Assembly (NCBI GenBank): GCA_964058845.1 | Contig: CAXKVR010000173.1 | Location: forward strand, 1-64,000 | Source of the DNA: Carex sylvatica | Taxonomy: Eukaryota; Streptophyta; Magnoliopsida; Poales; Cyperaceae | DNA length: 64,000 bases | Direction of reading: 5' to 3' | Shown: piece after piece, positions 12,326 to 23,800 of the stretch | How the letters are laid out: each line of letters begins with the position of its first letter | How positions within the stretch are numbered: the stretch's first letter is position 1 | Program-made: the position numbers and the translations under genes | The notes under the pieces: generated by a model | The model's input: only the letters and a program-made list of their open reading frames with translations | Database searches by the model: none | Told to the model about the DNA's origin: nothing

Positions 12326-12730
12326 GTAAGGCTACGCTACTTTGTGAATTAATGGAGTTGTTTTAATTCACACTCATATCTCTAATTTCGAAGTTCAAAT
12401 AGCCGATTCAAACTGTTAGATGTTTAATCTATATTAAAATATGCTTGGAGATCAAATTTTATATTTTTTGAATTTTTTTTACTATTTATTAATATGGTTT
12501 GTAAATTACTGTTTTTATTAAAATTATGCACCATTTAAAAATAGCGATTTTCAAACTATATTAATAAATAGTAAAAATATTCTAAAAAATATATATAATT
12601 TGGTCTCCAAGCATATTTTAATATAGATTAAATATCTAACGATTTGAATCGGCTATTTTGAACTTTGAAACTAGAGATATGAGCTCAAATTCAAACACCC
12701 CTATTAATTCACGAAGTAGCGTAGTCTTAC
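12326..12730. mobile_element. Palindromic foldback MITE A
   Basis: Nearly the whole 405 bp is an inverted repeat. The left end is GTAAGGCTACGCTACTTTG; the reversed right end is GTAAGACTACGCTACTTCG. The arms pair through a core TGCTTGGAGATCAAATTTTA and meet at a short AT-rich centre near 12510-12540. Microsatellite TA/GA borders it on both sides, so a target duplication is probably hidden in TA repeats. It has no coding capacity. Confidence 0.85.
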
Positions 12731-12763
<33 letters not shown>

Positions 12764-12765
<2 letters not shown>

Positions 12766-13177
12766 TAACTAATGTGCATTCGAATGTATTTGGATCGAAA
12801 TACATACAGTCCAAATTTGATTTTTCAAAATCCAAACGGTCGATCCGAACCATTCATCTTGTTCTCCATATTAATATGTGCTTGGAGACCAAATTTTATA
12901 TTTTTCCGAATTTTTTTTACTATTTATTAAGTATTTTATAAAATTATTGATTCAACGGTGGCTGCTGATTTTACTGTTTTGTTAAGCCACCGTTGGATCA
13001 ACAATTTTGTAAAATACTTACTAAATAGTAAACAAATTCAAAAAATATAAAATTTGGTCTCCAAGCACATATTAATATGGAGAACAAGATGAACGGTTCA
13101 GATAGACCGTTTGAATTTTGAAAAGTCAAATTTGGACCGTATGTATTTCGACCCATATACATTCGAATGCACTTTAG

Positions 13178-13180
<3 letters not shown>
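12764..13180. mobile_element. Palindromic foldback MITE B
   Basis: A 417-bp near-palindrome. AGTAACTAATGTGCATTCG on the left pairs with the reversed right end AGACTAAAGTGCATTCG. The arms share TGCTTGGAGACCAAATTTTA with elements A and C but have different termini. The centre (about 12955-13005) holds its own inverted pair, CAACGGTGGC and GCCACCGTTG. GA repeat borders it on the left and CT/TA repeat on the right. Confidence 0.85.
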
Positions 13181-13216
<36 letters not shown>

Positions 13217-13607
13217 GAGGAGGGATCAAGTTACAACATTTTTTGAGTTACAACAAGTTACAACAAGCATTTTTCTACATTTTCAAAGTCCAAATCGTCG
13301 ATCCAAACCGTTAGATGTGATCTCTACAATAAAATGTGCTTGGAGATCAAATTTTATATTTTTTGGAATTTTTTTACTATTTATTAAGATGGGTACAAAA
13401 AGTAGTCAAATTCAGACCATTGAATTTTATACCCATCTTAATAAATAGTAAAAAAATTCCAAAAAATGTAAAATTTGATCTCCAAGCACATTTTATTGTG
13501 GAGATCACATCTAACGGTTTGGATCAACGATTTGGACTTTAAAAATGTAGAAAATGCTTGTTGTAACTTGTTGTAACTCAAAAAATGTTGTAACTTGATC
13601 CCTCCTC
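13217..13607. mobile_element. Palindromic foldback MITE C
   Basis: A 391-bp near-perfect palindrome with ends GAGGAGGGATCAAGTTACAA, flanked by TA microsatellite on both sides (13197-13216 and 13608-13630). Its arms contain the same TGCTTGGAGATCAAATTTTA core as elements A and B. Short open frames here (13167-13542) are products of the palindrome. Confidence 0.9.
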
Positions 13608-13631
13608 TATATATATATATATATATATATA

Positions 13632-14517
13632 TTTTAAGAAAGGCCTATTTCATTGTTGAAATAGGGGTTACAATTGGGATTTGAACATATGCCTCCACAA
13701 ATAACCCTGGAGTATAGCTAACATTGATTTTACCTAATTCTAATTCAACTATATTGGACCAGAATGGTGAATGAAAACTTGTGCTTGTAGATGTGAAGTA
13801 TTTGTGTGACACAACATCCTTCCATAATTCAGGATCTTGAAACTTCCACCGCTATTTAAGTAAATGTGCAGTATTCATCTGTTCTATGTCTAATATGCCT
13901 AAACCTTCTATACATTTAGCTAAACAAGTTAGTTTCCAATTAATTAAGGTGTATTTTTTCTTAGATCCATCAAGAAAGTTTCTTGTCATAAGAACCTACG
14001 TACATTGTATGTTATCTATTTTTTTTAATAACTTTAATGGAAACTCTATATAGTGACAAAATCTACAATAAAATTATAGAACTATTGATAAAAGTGGTTT
14101 GTACTTATTTTTGACAAATGCCGTACTACTTGTAAAAAATAGTTAGGAGTACCATTGGAACTTTCTCTGGTTCATTAATGGCAACATAATTTTGATCTTA
14201 CGCATATTATTAGAAACTTATAATAACGTGGAATTAGTTCAATATTAATTATGGTCTTCCAATGCAAAAGAGCTTAACTTCATACTATTAATCTCTAACT
14301 GCTATCAAAATTCCAAATTTTCTGAATGGAAGCTAATTGATAAATTATACCTTTTCCTTTCTTTACAACTGGTTCAACAACACCAAACAAGGGCTACTCT
14401 TTCTTTTGGGCAATACCTACTTCGAAAATTGCATTCAAGTCGAATCCAATAATCAATATTGAAACCCAAATTGTTCATACCCTGTAGTTACAAATCAAAG
14501 AAATCACAGTGCCAATC
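13632..14517 (-). pseudogene. LINE ORF2 remnant
   Basis: On the minus strand, broken frames around 13840-14060 read as the post-catalytic part of a plant LINE reverse transcriptase: FPLKLLKKID, then KKKYTLINWKLTCLAKC, then GLGILDIEQMN, interrupted by stops. The rest is degraded. This is a separate older fragment: the complete LINE at 14518 begins just after it with its own target-site duplication. Confidence 0.6.
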
Positions 14518-14818
14518 TTTTTTTGAATGGCCGGGCAGTGGCTGCCAGGATTGCATTAACAGTAAAAAAATATCTTACAGGAATTACATTGTATCCTTAC
14601 CAGAGGTCTTTTCCCCTGACCATGCAAGTCTAATTTAACCCAAAGCGTCTAAATACAACCCTTAGAATCCTATAATTCCTATCATCATCCAAGCAAATCT
14701 AAAAACAAGAGAAAATGCACTTAAATTAAAAAGAAAACATTTAGGGTGACACAACAACTGTTCTTGATCCACCTCTACTATCACAGTTGGCTTCCCATAT
14801 AGTTGCCTCACGTATAAT

Positions 14819-17800
14819 TCAGTTTATTACGACGTCCACCGGAAGCCATTTTTCTTCAAAAACCAGTGAGTTTCGCTGTTTCCAAATTGCCCAGCACCCT
14901 GCTGAGAAAAAGATCTGCCACCTATTTCTAGTGAACTGAGACCTGCGAAATCGGCTCGAAGACCGTTCCCAAATCAGTTCTATTGTTGCTGCGTTTACCA
15001 GAATAGGCACTCCCAGGTATGCACATATCCCTTCCCAAATTTTGATTGAATAACTACACTGAAAAAATAGATGCAAAGTCGATTCCAACTGGTTTGTTTA
15101 GCAAAGTACGCAGCCCCCGTTGTAGTTGAATTGTCTTCTAAGCATTGTTTCTTTGGTCAACAGCTTGTCTCTCAATAGCAGAAACAGAAACACCTTAACA
15201 GTTGGGGGTATCGAATATTTCCAAATTTCAGTAAATCTCCAACCAATCAATCCTCTACTACTCATGACCCCATAGAGCGACTTGGCACTGTTTTGTCCAT
15301 TTGCGGTCCATCTCCATCGCAAAATGTCATCTGATTCATTGATGGTAGGCAAGGTGTGGGTTGGTGGAAGATTCATGACATTGAAGTGAGACAAAGCATG
15401 ACTGAGAGAAATAGCATGCCCTTGCTGTATTGATCCTGTTTACCTTAGAGGATAGGGACCCCAATGATCGTACCAGAACGATATAGATGTGTCGTTTCCT
15501 ATCTCCCAATGAGTACACCAATTGAAAATGTGTTTGAGACCTATCAATTGCACCCAAAAAAATGAACCTTGCTTTGACCACAAAAGGGGACCCAAGGTGT
15601 ATGTTCCTTGCCATCTTATGCGATTGATCAGAACTGACCAGATAGAATCAGGTTTGTTGTAAAGTTTCCACCACCAACGCATAATTAAGGAGATGTTTCT
15701 CAGGTGCATGTCAGGTATACCCATCCCCCCATCTTTTAGAGATGCATACCAAATTCCAGTTGCAGAGAGAGATATATCTCTGACTAGTTCCTGAATTTCT
15801 CCAAAGAAATCTCCTTCTTGCCTTATCAATTCGAGAAATAACCTATTTTGAGAGCACAAAACAGATCATATGATAAATAGAGATAGTTGACAAAACTGTT
15901 TGTATGAGTAATAATCTTCCTCCTCTACTTAGTAGTTTGGATTGCCATCCTTGTAACCTCCCTTCCACCTTCTCAATTAGAGGTATGAATAGTTGCTTGG
16001 TCGATTTCTTGACTGTTAGCGGCATACCCAAATATGTAATTGGGAATTCTAATTTTGAGCACCCCATCACTGCTTGAACCCAAGCAAAGTCACTGTTGTC
16101 CATACCCAAAGGAATGAATGTGCTTTTTGAGTAATTGACTTGCAGCCCGGAAATCGCTGAAAAAATTCTCAAAATTAGTTTAAAGGTGATAAGTGAAGTG
16201 ATGTCACCATTAGCAATTATCGCAGTGTCATCCGCATACTGGAGCACCATAATTGAGTCTTGGAACTTATTAGAGAGAGGGAAAGTTAGTAGAGAGTTGC
16301 CAACTTGAATCAGCTTTTGGAAGACATCAACACTAATGTTGAATAACATTGGGGAAAGAGGGTCGCCTTGACAGAGGCCACTCTTGTGCACAAAAGGTTG
16401 CGAGTATTCCCCATTGATTAGCACCCTTGATGTAGAAGATGACCATATTGTGGTTAGCCATCCAATCCATCTGTTAGGGAACTCACGGGCCCGCAAGATA
16501 GTAGTGAGAAAACACCATTCAATTGAGTCAAAGGCCTTCTTGAAGTCGATTTTTGTGAAAACCACTAGTTTGCCTTCATGAGAGATGTGTTGTAATAATT
16601 CCCTGGTGGTTACGAAGTTTTCTGCAATTTGACGGCCTTGAATGAAACCCGTCTGATTTCTTGAGATTAGGTTAGGCAAAACTATACGTAGCCTGTTTGC
16701 AAGCACCTTAGAAATCAACTTAGTATCAGATTAAGAACATTGATTGGTCGAAAATCACTTGTAGTTGCTGCTGATTCACACTTTGGTATCATGACAACCT
16801 TTGCTTCATTGTATGATTTGAGGTCTAGAGAGTTATTGAAGAAAGCCTCAAATTTGAAAGATATGATCTTTGAGTTCCGGCCAGTACATCTTAAGGAATT
16901 CATTTGGTAACTCATCGGGTCCAGATGCTTTGTCATTTGCTAATTGGAAGACTGCTTGCTGAATTTCTGGTAAAGAAAAAGGTAGTTGCAGCTGATCCAA
17001 ATTATCATTTGGATTGTACAGCACTGTTGCATCAAATTAAAGCACCTGGGTGGAGGATCCAAGCACCTTCTTCATAGATTTACTGAACATTTCTCTGATC
17101 CTTATCGGGTCTGAGATATTATGCCCATTGTGTTGCAATGACATTACCAGGTTTCTTTGAAGTCTAGAAGATGTCATCGCATGAAAATAACGGGAATTCC
17201 TATCCCCTTGAGCGAGCCATAAACATTTGGATCGTTGCTTCCACTTGAATTCTATATTTGCTGCCAGCTGATAAGCTTTCTCGCGAATCTTCAATCTCAA
17301 CCTGAATTCATGCTGCAATAGACGCCTTATTTCTTCAATTTTATCAAAGAAAAGGAGGGCTTTTCTGCATAAATCTAATTGTCTGTCCATTTCCCTAAAA
17401 TTTGTTGTGTGCCAATGAGAGAGGTCAGAGTGTAGCTTCCTGGTGCGATTGTGGAAGCTTTGCAAAGGATCTTCATTGTCTTGGCATCCCAGTTCTCCCC
17501 AAATCGATTGCACCATTATTCTAGGTTCGTGGTACTTGAACCAGAATGACTCTAGTTGGAAGCGTCGCTGCCTTTGTTGATTCCCTTTGCAGGTGAGAAC
17601 AAGGGGAGTGTGGTCCAAGGCGAGCACTCTAAGGGCTTGAAGTGTGATAACAGGATAAGCCGTAGACTATTGAGGCACCATCAGTACCCAATCAATTCGA
17701 GAAAAAATTGGATCCGGTCTATTGCTAGACCAGGTAAATGTACGGTTTTTAAGTGGTGCATCGATTAGGCCAACTAGAGCGATAAATTCGTTGAACAGCT

Positions 17801-18299
17801 CCATAAGCTGAAAGCTTCTCTGAAAGGCAGAACGGTCCACAAGCTAATGGACCAGGTTAAAGTCGCCCGCAAGTAGCCAATTCGTGTGAGTTTGAGAAGA
17901 AACCAGGTGTAGCTCTTGTATAAAACCTGGTTTAAGTCGGTCATCACTCGGTCCATAGGCGTTGGTGACCATAACCAAGTTTTCAGAGGTAATCTGTTGA
18001 AGCAAAACAGTAACAGTATGCCTTGTAGACCATGAAGAGATTAACTTGAAAGCTCTCTTCCATGCAATTATTATTCCCCCAGCCGAATTAATTGCAAGGT
18101 TGAAAGCAACATCATACGAAAAATAAGATGGCAAAAATCGTAACACACAAGACAAATCAATTATATTGCATTTTGTTTCTTGTAAAACACAAACATCACA
18201 TCTTGAATTCTTAATTGTATTTTTAATGACTAAACACTTCTCATCATCTCCCATCCCCTTTACATTCCAAGAAAGTAATGTAATTTTTTTTAAAAACAT
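14819..18299 (-). pseudogene. LINE ORF2 remnant: endonuclease, reverse transcriptase, zf-RVT
   Basis: The first piece (18299-17844) is the N-terminal half of an APE-type endonuclease: LSWNVKGMG, then QETK, AGGIIIAW and WLLAGDFN. The frame then shifts; FTWSSNRPDPIFSRIDWVL is readable near 17690-17750, and DHTPLVL follows at 17627 and below. Reverse transcriptase occupies about 16936-15843, with FRPINVLN, FKKAFDSIEW, GLCQGDPLSPMLF and the catalytic YADD in LQYADDTA. The zf-RVT-type C terminus is split over 15394-15098 and 15088-14819. Catalytic residues remain but at least four frameshifts or stops break the protein. Confidence 0.88.
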
Positions 18300-18467
18300 T
18301 AAAACAATTTAAAACTTCTACTGGACCGAGCTACCAGGAGATTAAACCTGGGCCGGTTCCTCATCTGAGAGCAGATCCTCGTTTGATTCGAAATCTAGAT
18401 CAAGGCCTTCCTCCTCCAATTTCAAGTTTTTCTGTCCCATACTCTCTAACAAAATCTTCTTTCTCTG

Positions 18468-20310
18468 TTAGTTATCAATGCGGAGGATATATGTGACATC
18501 ATCAGCCTTCAACCCAATTCCGTCTGTTAAATCTTTGCAAAGTCCATATTGGACAGCCACTTCATAGAATCCATCTAGGGCTTTAACTATTTCAGCTGCT
18601 CTTTGGGCTGCCTGTTTGCCTTTTGTTTTCTTTACTCCTCCAGCTCCTTTCTGATAGGCCAGCTTATTGAATAAAACAGAATTAGGCGAAATTAGAATTG
18701 GAGCCCCCTTCTTGGGCTTTTGGACCGGCCTGTTAATCTCCATGATTTTCTTTCCCTTGTCCTCACGTGAGATTGTGACAACACGTGGCCTCTCTCTCGG
18801 GATCTGCGCCTTGGTTTTATCTCTCTTTTGTCCGCTGACACGCTGTTTCGTCAGGTACGGAATCGCACGGACTGATAATATCTGCTCCATCAGAGGTGAC
18901 CGTTTGTGGTATGCGACGCTTTGAAATTTTCATTGGGGAAGGGATTTTTTGTGGCTTTTCTTCTGCTGTGTTAGGTACTGAGAATGTGTTTTCCATTATC
19001 TCAAGAGCCGCAACAGGGGTGGTTGTTGCCCCTTCAATTCGATGGGGATTTATCACCATAGAATCCAAGATCAATTGAGGCTGGGGTTGTAGTGGGAGAT
19101 GAAGCGAGTCTGGCTAGGTATCTATCAGATAACCCGTCTCATGTACTAGAGTAGGTTGCTCAGGTGGATTATCAGGTAGTTGTGGTTGTGAGACAAGGCT
19201 CCCTAGCTGATCGACTGCCGATAAGGAGACGGTGGTTGTTGACGAGGCACTCTCGAGGAAGCCCCTAATTTCCTCTAGCAGAGATGAGATATCTAAGCCC
19301 TTACATATTTCAAGCAAAACCCTGTGAGATACTGCGAAGTGCTCCATTTTCGGCGGTCAGTTAACCGTTGGTGGTTTAGAGAATTTTGGTGGAATTTTTG
19401 GCAAATCAGCCGCCTTGTAGAGAGGAGAGCGTGACCAGTTTTTGGGTGTGACCTAGATAATATGTTCTGATCCCAGATCATACATAGCAAGCTCCTCAGG
19501 AACTTTCTCCAGTCGGTCAACCGCAACGACCGTCGACCAGACAGAGAGATCAGCCAGGTCAGTGGGTGGAATTGACCCCAAAAAGGTCCCAAACGTGGAT
19601 ATCACCTTTTGGACCTCTTTCTCCCTGAAAAGGTGAGGAGTTATATTGCGGAGTTCCAATAGAACCTTGTATTCCGACAGAATTAGGTTAGCTCCATCCA
19701 TCTCATACCATGGTTGGAATGAGAAACCAGCGTCCCAAAGCTCTGGGGTCGTAACATTTATGAAAGTTTCTGGGGCCATGCCATGGGGGAGCATAAAGAG
19801 AAAATGATCTCTGGCTAGCCTTCCAATTGAGATTTATGAGGCTTGCACCAGCATTGTTCTCAAGGCAAAACCCAGAATATCCTTCAAAGAATATCCTTCA
19901 ATGCAAAGCCATATTCCTTACCATGTGCATTGAATACCACACCCGAGGCAAGCTTGTTGAGCTCCGTTTTGGTGGCTGAGTCCCTAGTGACATAATAAGC
20001 AAGGCGCTTGGGACGGTTGTTGGAGAATGATTGTGCAGCTAAGGGGCACGGCTTGAGCAGGTCTTCAAATGGGGAGGTCTGCCTTGGTGGAGAAGCTGGC
20101 CGTTGGAGTCTGTTAGACCAGTAGGGCATTGTAGCTGGATTTAGGGTTTGGGCGGTGCACCTTGTCCCTATATGTCCCTCGCCCCAGCATTTGCCTCACC
20201 GCATCGAGTTGCGACAGGCAGCCGTGCTATGGCCAGTCCGACAACATCTAAAACATCTCCCGCGCCATTTGGTAAATTAGGAGGATAGAGGGAATCTGAA
20301 CTGAGTTGGG
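18468..20310 (-). pseudogene. LINE ORF1 remnant
   Basis: Several open pieces on the minus strand (20129-19884, 19794-19453, 18890-18468), separated by frameshifts. Upstream, around 20190-20260, a CCHC knuckle reads CFRCCRTGHSTAAC, followed by a second knuckle-like GKCWGEGHIGTRC. This arrangement is usual in plant L1-type ORF1 nucleic-acid-binding proteins. The reading frame is disrupted in at least three places. Confidence 0.7.
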
Positions 20311-20603
20311 GAGTGTGGTGAGAAGTGGTAAGTTGGTCTAGTTGGTGAAGGTGAGTGAGGTGGAGAAGCGGCCATGGCAGCCGGGGTGGGAGAAGGTTGG
20401 AGAGGTTGGGGTTTGGTATTGACTACTTGAGAGTAGAGGGTTCGGTTATTATAGGGAAGGTAGGGGTTAATCGGAGAAGTAGGCTGAGAGGCGGCTGCTT
20501 GCCCTTTTCTCCTAGAGACAGTTTTCTATTCGCTCTCCATTTTTTCCAAGATTTTGGCTCCTTTGCCAATTGTAATTGCCAAAAAAAAATCACAATGCCA
20601 ATC

Positions 20604-20957
20604 AATAGCTAATTTCTTAGTAGATTCATATCTTATTCTTATTTTGTGAATTATCAAGTCTTTTTTATTTATTCTAGAATGCATATAGAAACTCAATATT
20701 GCTTGTTGCACGTAATACAACCCGATTTTTTTTAGTTACCATCTTATAATTTCTTACCATTGTAATTTTGTTAACAGTAAAGTATGGCATCTTATTTGTT
20801 TTTGACAAACCTATAAATTTTTTTTAAAAATTAGTGATTTTAAATATCAATTAATAATTTCATTGATAAAAAAATATATTTACAATAGGTTAAATGACCG
20901 TAATTTCTATATTTATTCTTATATATTCTCATAAAATCTAATCTAATATTCTAATTT
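20604..20957. other. AT-rich non-coding DNA
   Basis: This follows the right target-site duplication of the LINE. I see no gene or recognisable element. Confidence 0.4.
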
Positions 20958-21290
20958 TTATCTCGCTCCACGATCGAATCCGCTTCTTTGGCCGCTGCCG
21001 CACTCCGATAGCGATCGGATCTACTTACGTCGCGCTCTAATCGAGATGTTGATCACCCAAACGTTATCTCTCTCCATAACCAGATCCACTTCTTCGACCA
21101 TTGCCACGCTCCGACGATAATCGAATCTACTTACTGTTGCATTCCTATAGAAATATGAACTCTACCCTCCGAGCTCTGACAATACTGTGTTTCCGGCTCC
21201 GATCATCTTCGCTCAGCTCTGGTTTCTCACCTCTCTCTCATTCTCCTCTCTACTCGAGAAGGTAGAACCGAGAGAGAGGGAAGATGTTGT
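20958..21290 (+). repeat. GC-richer dispersed repeat, copy 1
   Basis: An island of higher GC with internally repeated phrases (CTCCACGATCGAATCCGCTT, then AACCAGATCCACTTCTTC). Its reverse complement is recognisably similar to 28976-29290 in the first intron of the heat-shock factor gene, so this is a dispersed repeat. The family is unknown and there is no convincing reading frame. Confidence 0.6.
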
Positions 21291-21500
21291 GTCAAGACTA
21301 AAGACTACAATAAACAATGGAGTTGAATGGAGAGAGGGAAAACAGATTGAGGTGAGGCGGTTGTGTAACTCTAGATCCAACCTGATCACCTGATTTCCCT
21401 TGGAAGTGAAAGAGCGCAACTCAATTCGTCTCATGTGGAGAATTTTGTTATGAAAGTTAAACCTATAAAATTTTAAAGTTATGTGCAACAAACCAAAAAT

Positions 21501-23797
21501 CACTACTACAGAAATGGTCATTGTACACTGCACATTGTACACAGATTTGACAATTTTATATAAAAACTGTGCATAAATTGTAACTTTTTGGAAGCCTAAA
21601 ATATCTGTGGGATCTCTACACGGATATTTATTAAAAAATCAGTGTAGAAAGTCTTGAGAGAGCTACACGGATATTTATTAAAGAACCGTGTAGAAATGTG
21701 GGCATTGTACACGGATGTTTGTTTACAGTGTAGAAAGCCTTAAGAGAGCTACACGGATTTATACTTAAAAATCTGTGTAGAAATGTTATTGTAGGGTTTT
21801 GGTTATATAAAAGGCTTTCTCCTTTCAGTGCCATTTTGTTTAAATAACAGTGTAGAAAGCCTTAAGAGAGCTACACGGATTTATACTTAAAAATCTGTGT
21901 AGAAATATTATTGTAGGATTTTGGTTATATAAAAGGCTTTCTCCTTTCAGCGTCGTTTTGATCAATTAATACTCTCTCTCTGTATTGAATGTTGGTCTAA
22001 TTTCTGTGCACAAGGAGGCCGAATCTGAGATCTTTGAAGTTATTTCTCCTCTCTATCTTACTAAGGTTAGTCATGTATATATATATTTCTCTTTTCTTCC
22101 TCTAATTTTCTGTTACTTATTATTTCTTATTTAGGTCAATTATTAATTAATGCATGCATGCTTGATTTGTTAAGATAATGTAAATAATTAGTGTATTTTG
22201 GACTATTTTTTGAAAGTGAGAAGTAAAGAAAATGCCTAAGATCTCCATCATCAGATCTGAGGAAAACCGTTGAAGATCAGTACTAACGTTTCTGCCTAAA
22301 GATGTCTACACTTCAGAACTATAAGATTTAAATTATTTTGCTATTTTATTTTGAATTTACGAATTCTGGATTACTTGTATTTTTTAATTGCAAAACACGT
22401 CATGAATTATTAAGACTATCATTTGGTATTAGAGCCATCGTAAATTCATATAAGATGCAATAATTTTTTTTACGAAATTGATTTTCAATGGTTTGTATAA
22501 AAGCTATACAAATTTAATTAATTTTATATATAAATATTTTCTTATAATTTTGGATGAAAATTTTAAAGGAGAATTTTTATTTTCTATTATGTATGCACAT
22601 ATATGTTGATCAATGGATTCTTATTAGAGATACAATATATTGGAGATCTTTAACCAAGAGGCATCATGTCATGGATCACATGGGAGCTCCTTTTTGATAT
22701 GTTGGATCTAATACACCTTGGTTTATATGAAATTCTGGTTCAAACTAGATCATAACCAAGAGTTTGGACAACATTGGACCAAAGCTTGATCACATGATTA
22801 CTAAGTGGTTAGAACATATCTTTTATACACACATTGTATTGGATCTTGAAGAGTATATGTTATATGGATCACATGAGATTGCATATATACAAAAGGCAAT
22901 ATCTATATATGTTGCATGAATTGTAATATGTTAATATTTTATATGATTTTCATATTGTGCTTACTTATACTTTTCATTTTATTAATAGCAATTGATATTT
23001 GCGAGTGTCTTGCATCTACCTTTTCTTGTTACTAACTAATACCAATTTATAATTGTAGTATGGACCAAAGCAAAAGTGTTACACCAACGAGCAGATCGAC
23101 AATGTCAGATGTACGTGGACAATGCGATTTCAATTTAAATTTTGTAATGCTAAATATGAATTTGTATAATTTTGTATAATGTAGTGTACATGAATTATTT
23201 ATACTGTTGTATAGTTTTAGAATTCTGAGTTTAAAATGCCTCTGTTTTGGAATTCTAATTTTAAATGGCTAGCCACAAAAAAAATAGAAAAATAATAATA
23301 ATAAGACAATTCTACATGGACATTTAACTAAATGTCAGTGTAGAAAGGTATTTAAAAATAAAAAAAAATAAAAAAATAAAAAAAATTAGAAAAAAAAATA
23401 TAATAAGACAATTCTGCACGGACATTTAACTAAAGTCCGTGTAGAAAGATATTTAAACATTAAAAAGAGAGAGAGCTACACGGACATTTAGCTAAATATT
23501 CGTGTAGAAAGAGTAATCGTATATAGGCATTTAGCTAAATGTCCGTGTAGAAAGAGTAATCGTACACAGCTGTTTATGTAATAATCTGTGTAGCTCAGTT
23601 ATTTTGAGAGCGACGTTGGCAAGTATTTGTACATGGTTGTTTATGTAATAATTCGTGTAGTTCTCTTATAATCGCACACGGATAAATATCCGTGTGTATT
23701 TATTGAAGGATTTCTACACCCTCACATTCTACACGGCAGAAAATTTGTGTAGCTCCTCCAATTATGTCCATGTGCAATCTCTTATTCTGTAGTAGTG
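21501..23797. mobile_element. Non-autonomous CACTA (En/Spm-type) transposon
   Basis: A 2297-bp element with CACTACTACAGAA at both ends in inverted orientation and a 3-bp target-site duplication, AAT (21498-21500 and 23798-23800). Both ends carry many short subterminal repeats in both orientations, of the form CTACACGGAYATTTA...GTGTAGAAA (about 21600-21910 and 23300-23760), typical of CACTA transposase binding. No TNPD/transposase frame is left. A short ATG frame (from 23060, MDQSKSVTPTSRSTMSDVRG) after a possible splice acceptor may be a scrap of a former exon. Confidence 0.92.
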
Positions 23798-23800
23798 AAT

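Larger units (their letters stand above)
14518..20586 (-). mobile_element. Full-length but inactive L1-like LINE
   Basis: A 6069-bp non-LTR retrotransposon in minus orientation. A 17-bp target-site duplication, AAATCACARTGCCAATC, flanks it (14501-14517 and 20587-20603, one mismatch). The 3' end is a short A-tract, seen as T7 at 14518-14524. Two coding regions are recognisable, ORF1 (about 20300-18470) and ORF2 (18299-14819). Both are split by frameshifts and stops, so the copy is dead. Confidence 0.9.

Noticed and set aside
12326..13607. MicroRNA precursor genes
   Set aside because: The hairpins are several hundred bases long with full-length pairing and mobile-element features. Without small-RNA data they are better called foldback MITEs.
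21600..23760. Regularly spaced short repeats resembling a CRISPR-like array
   Set aside because: They are the subterminal repeats of a CACTA transposon with matching termini and AAT duplication, in a plant genome.
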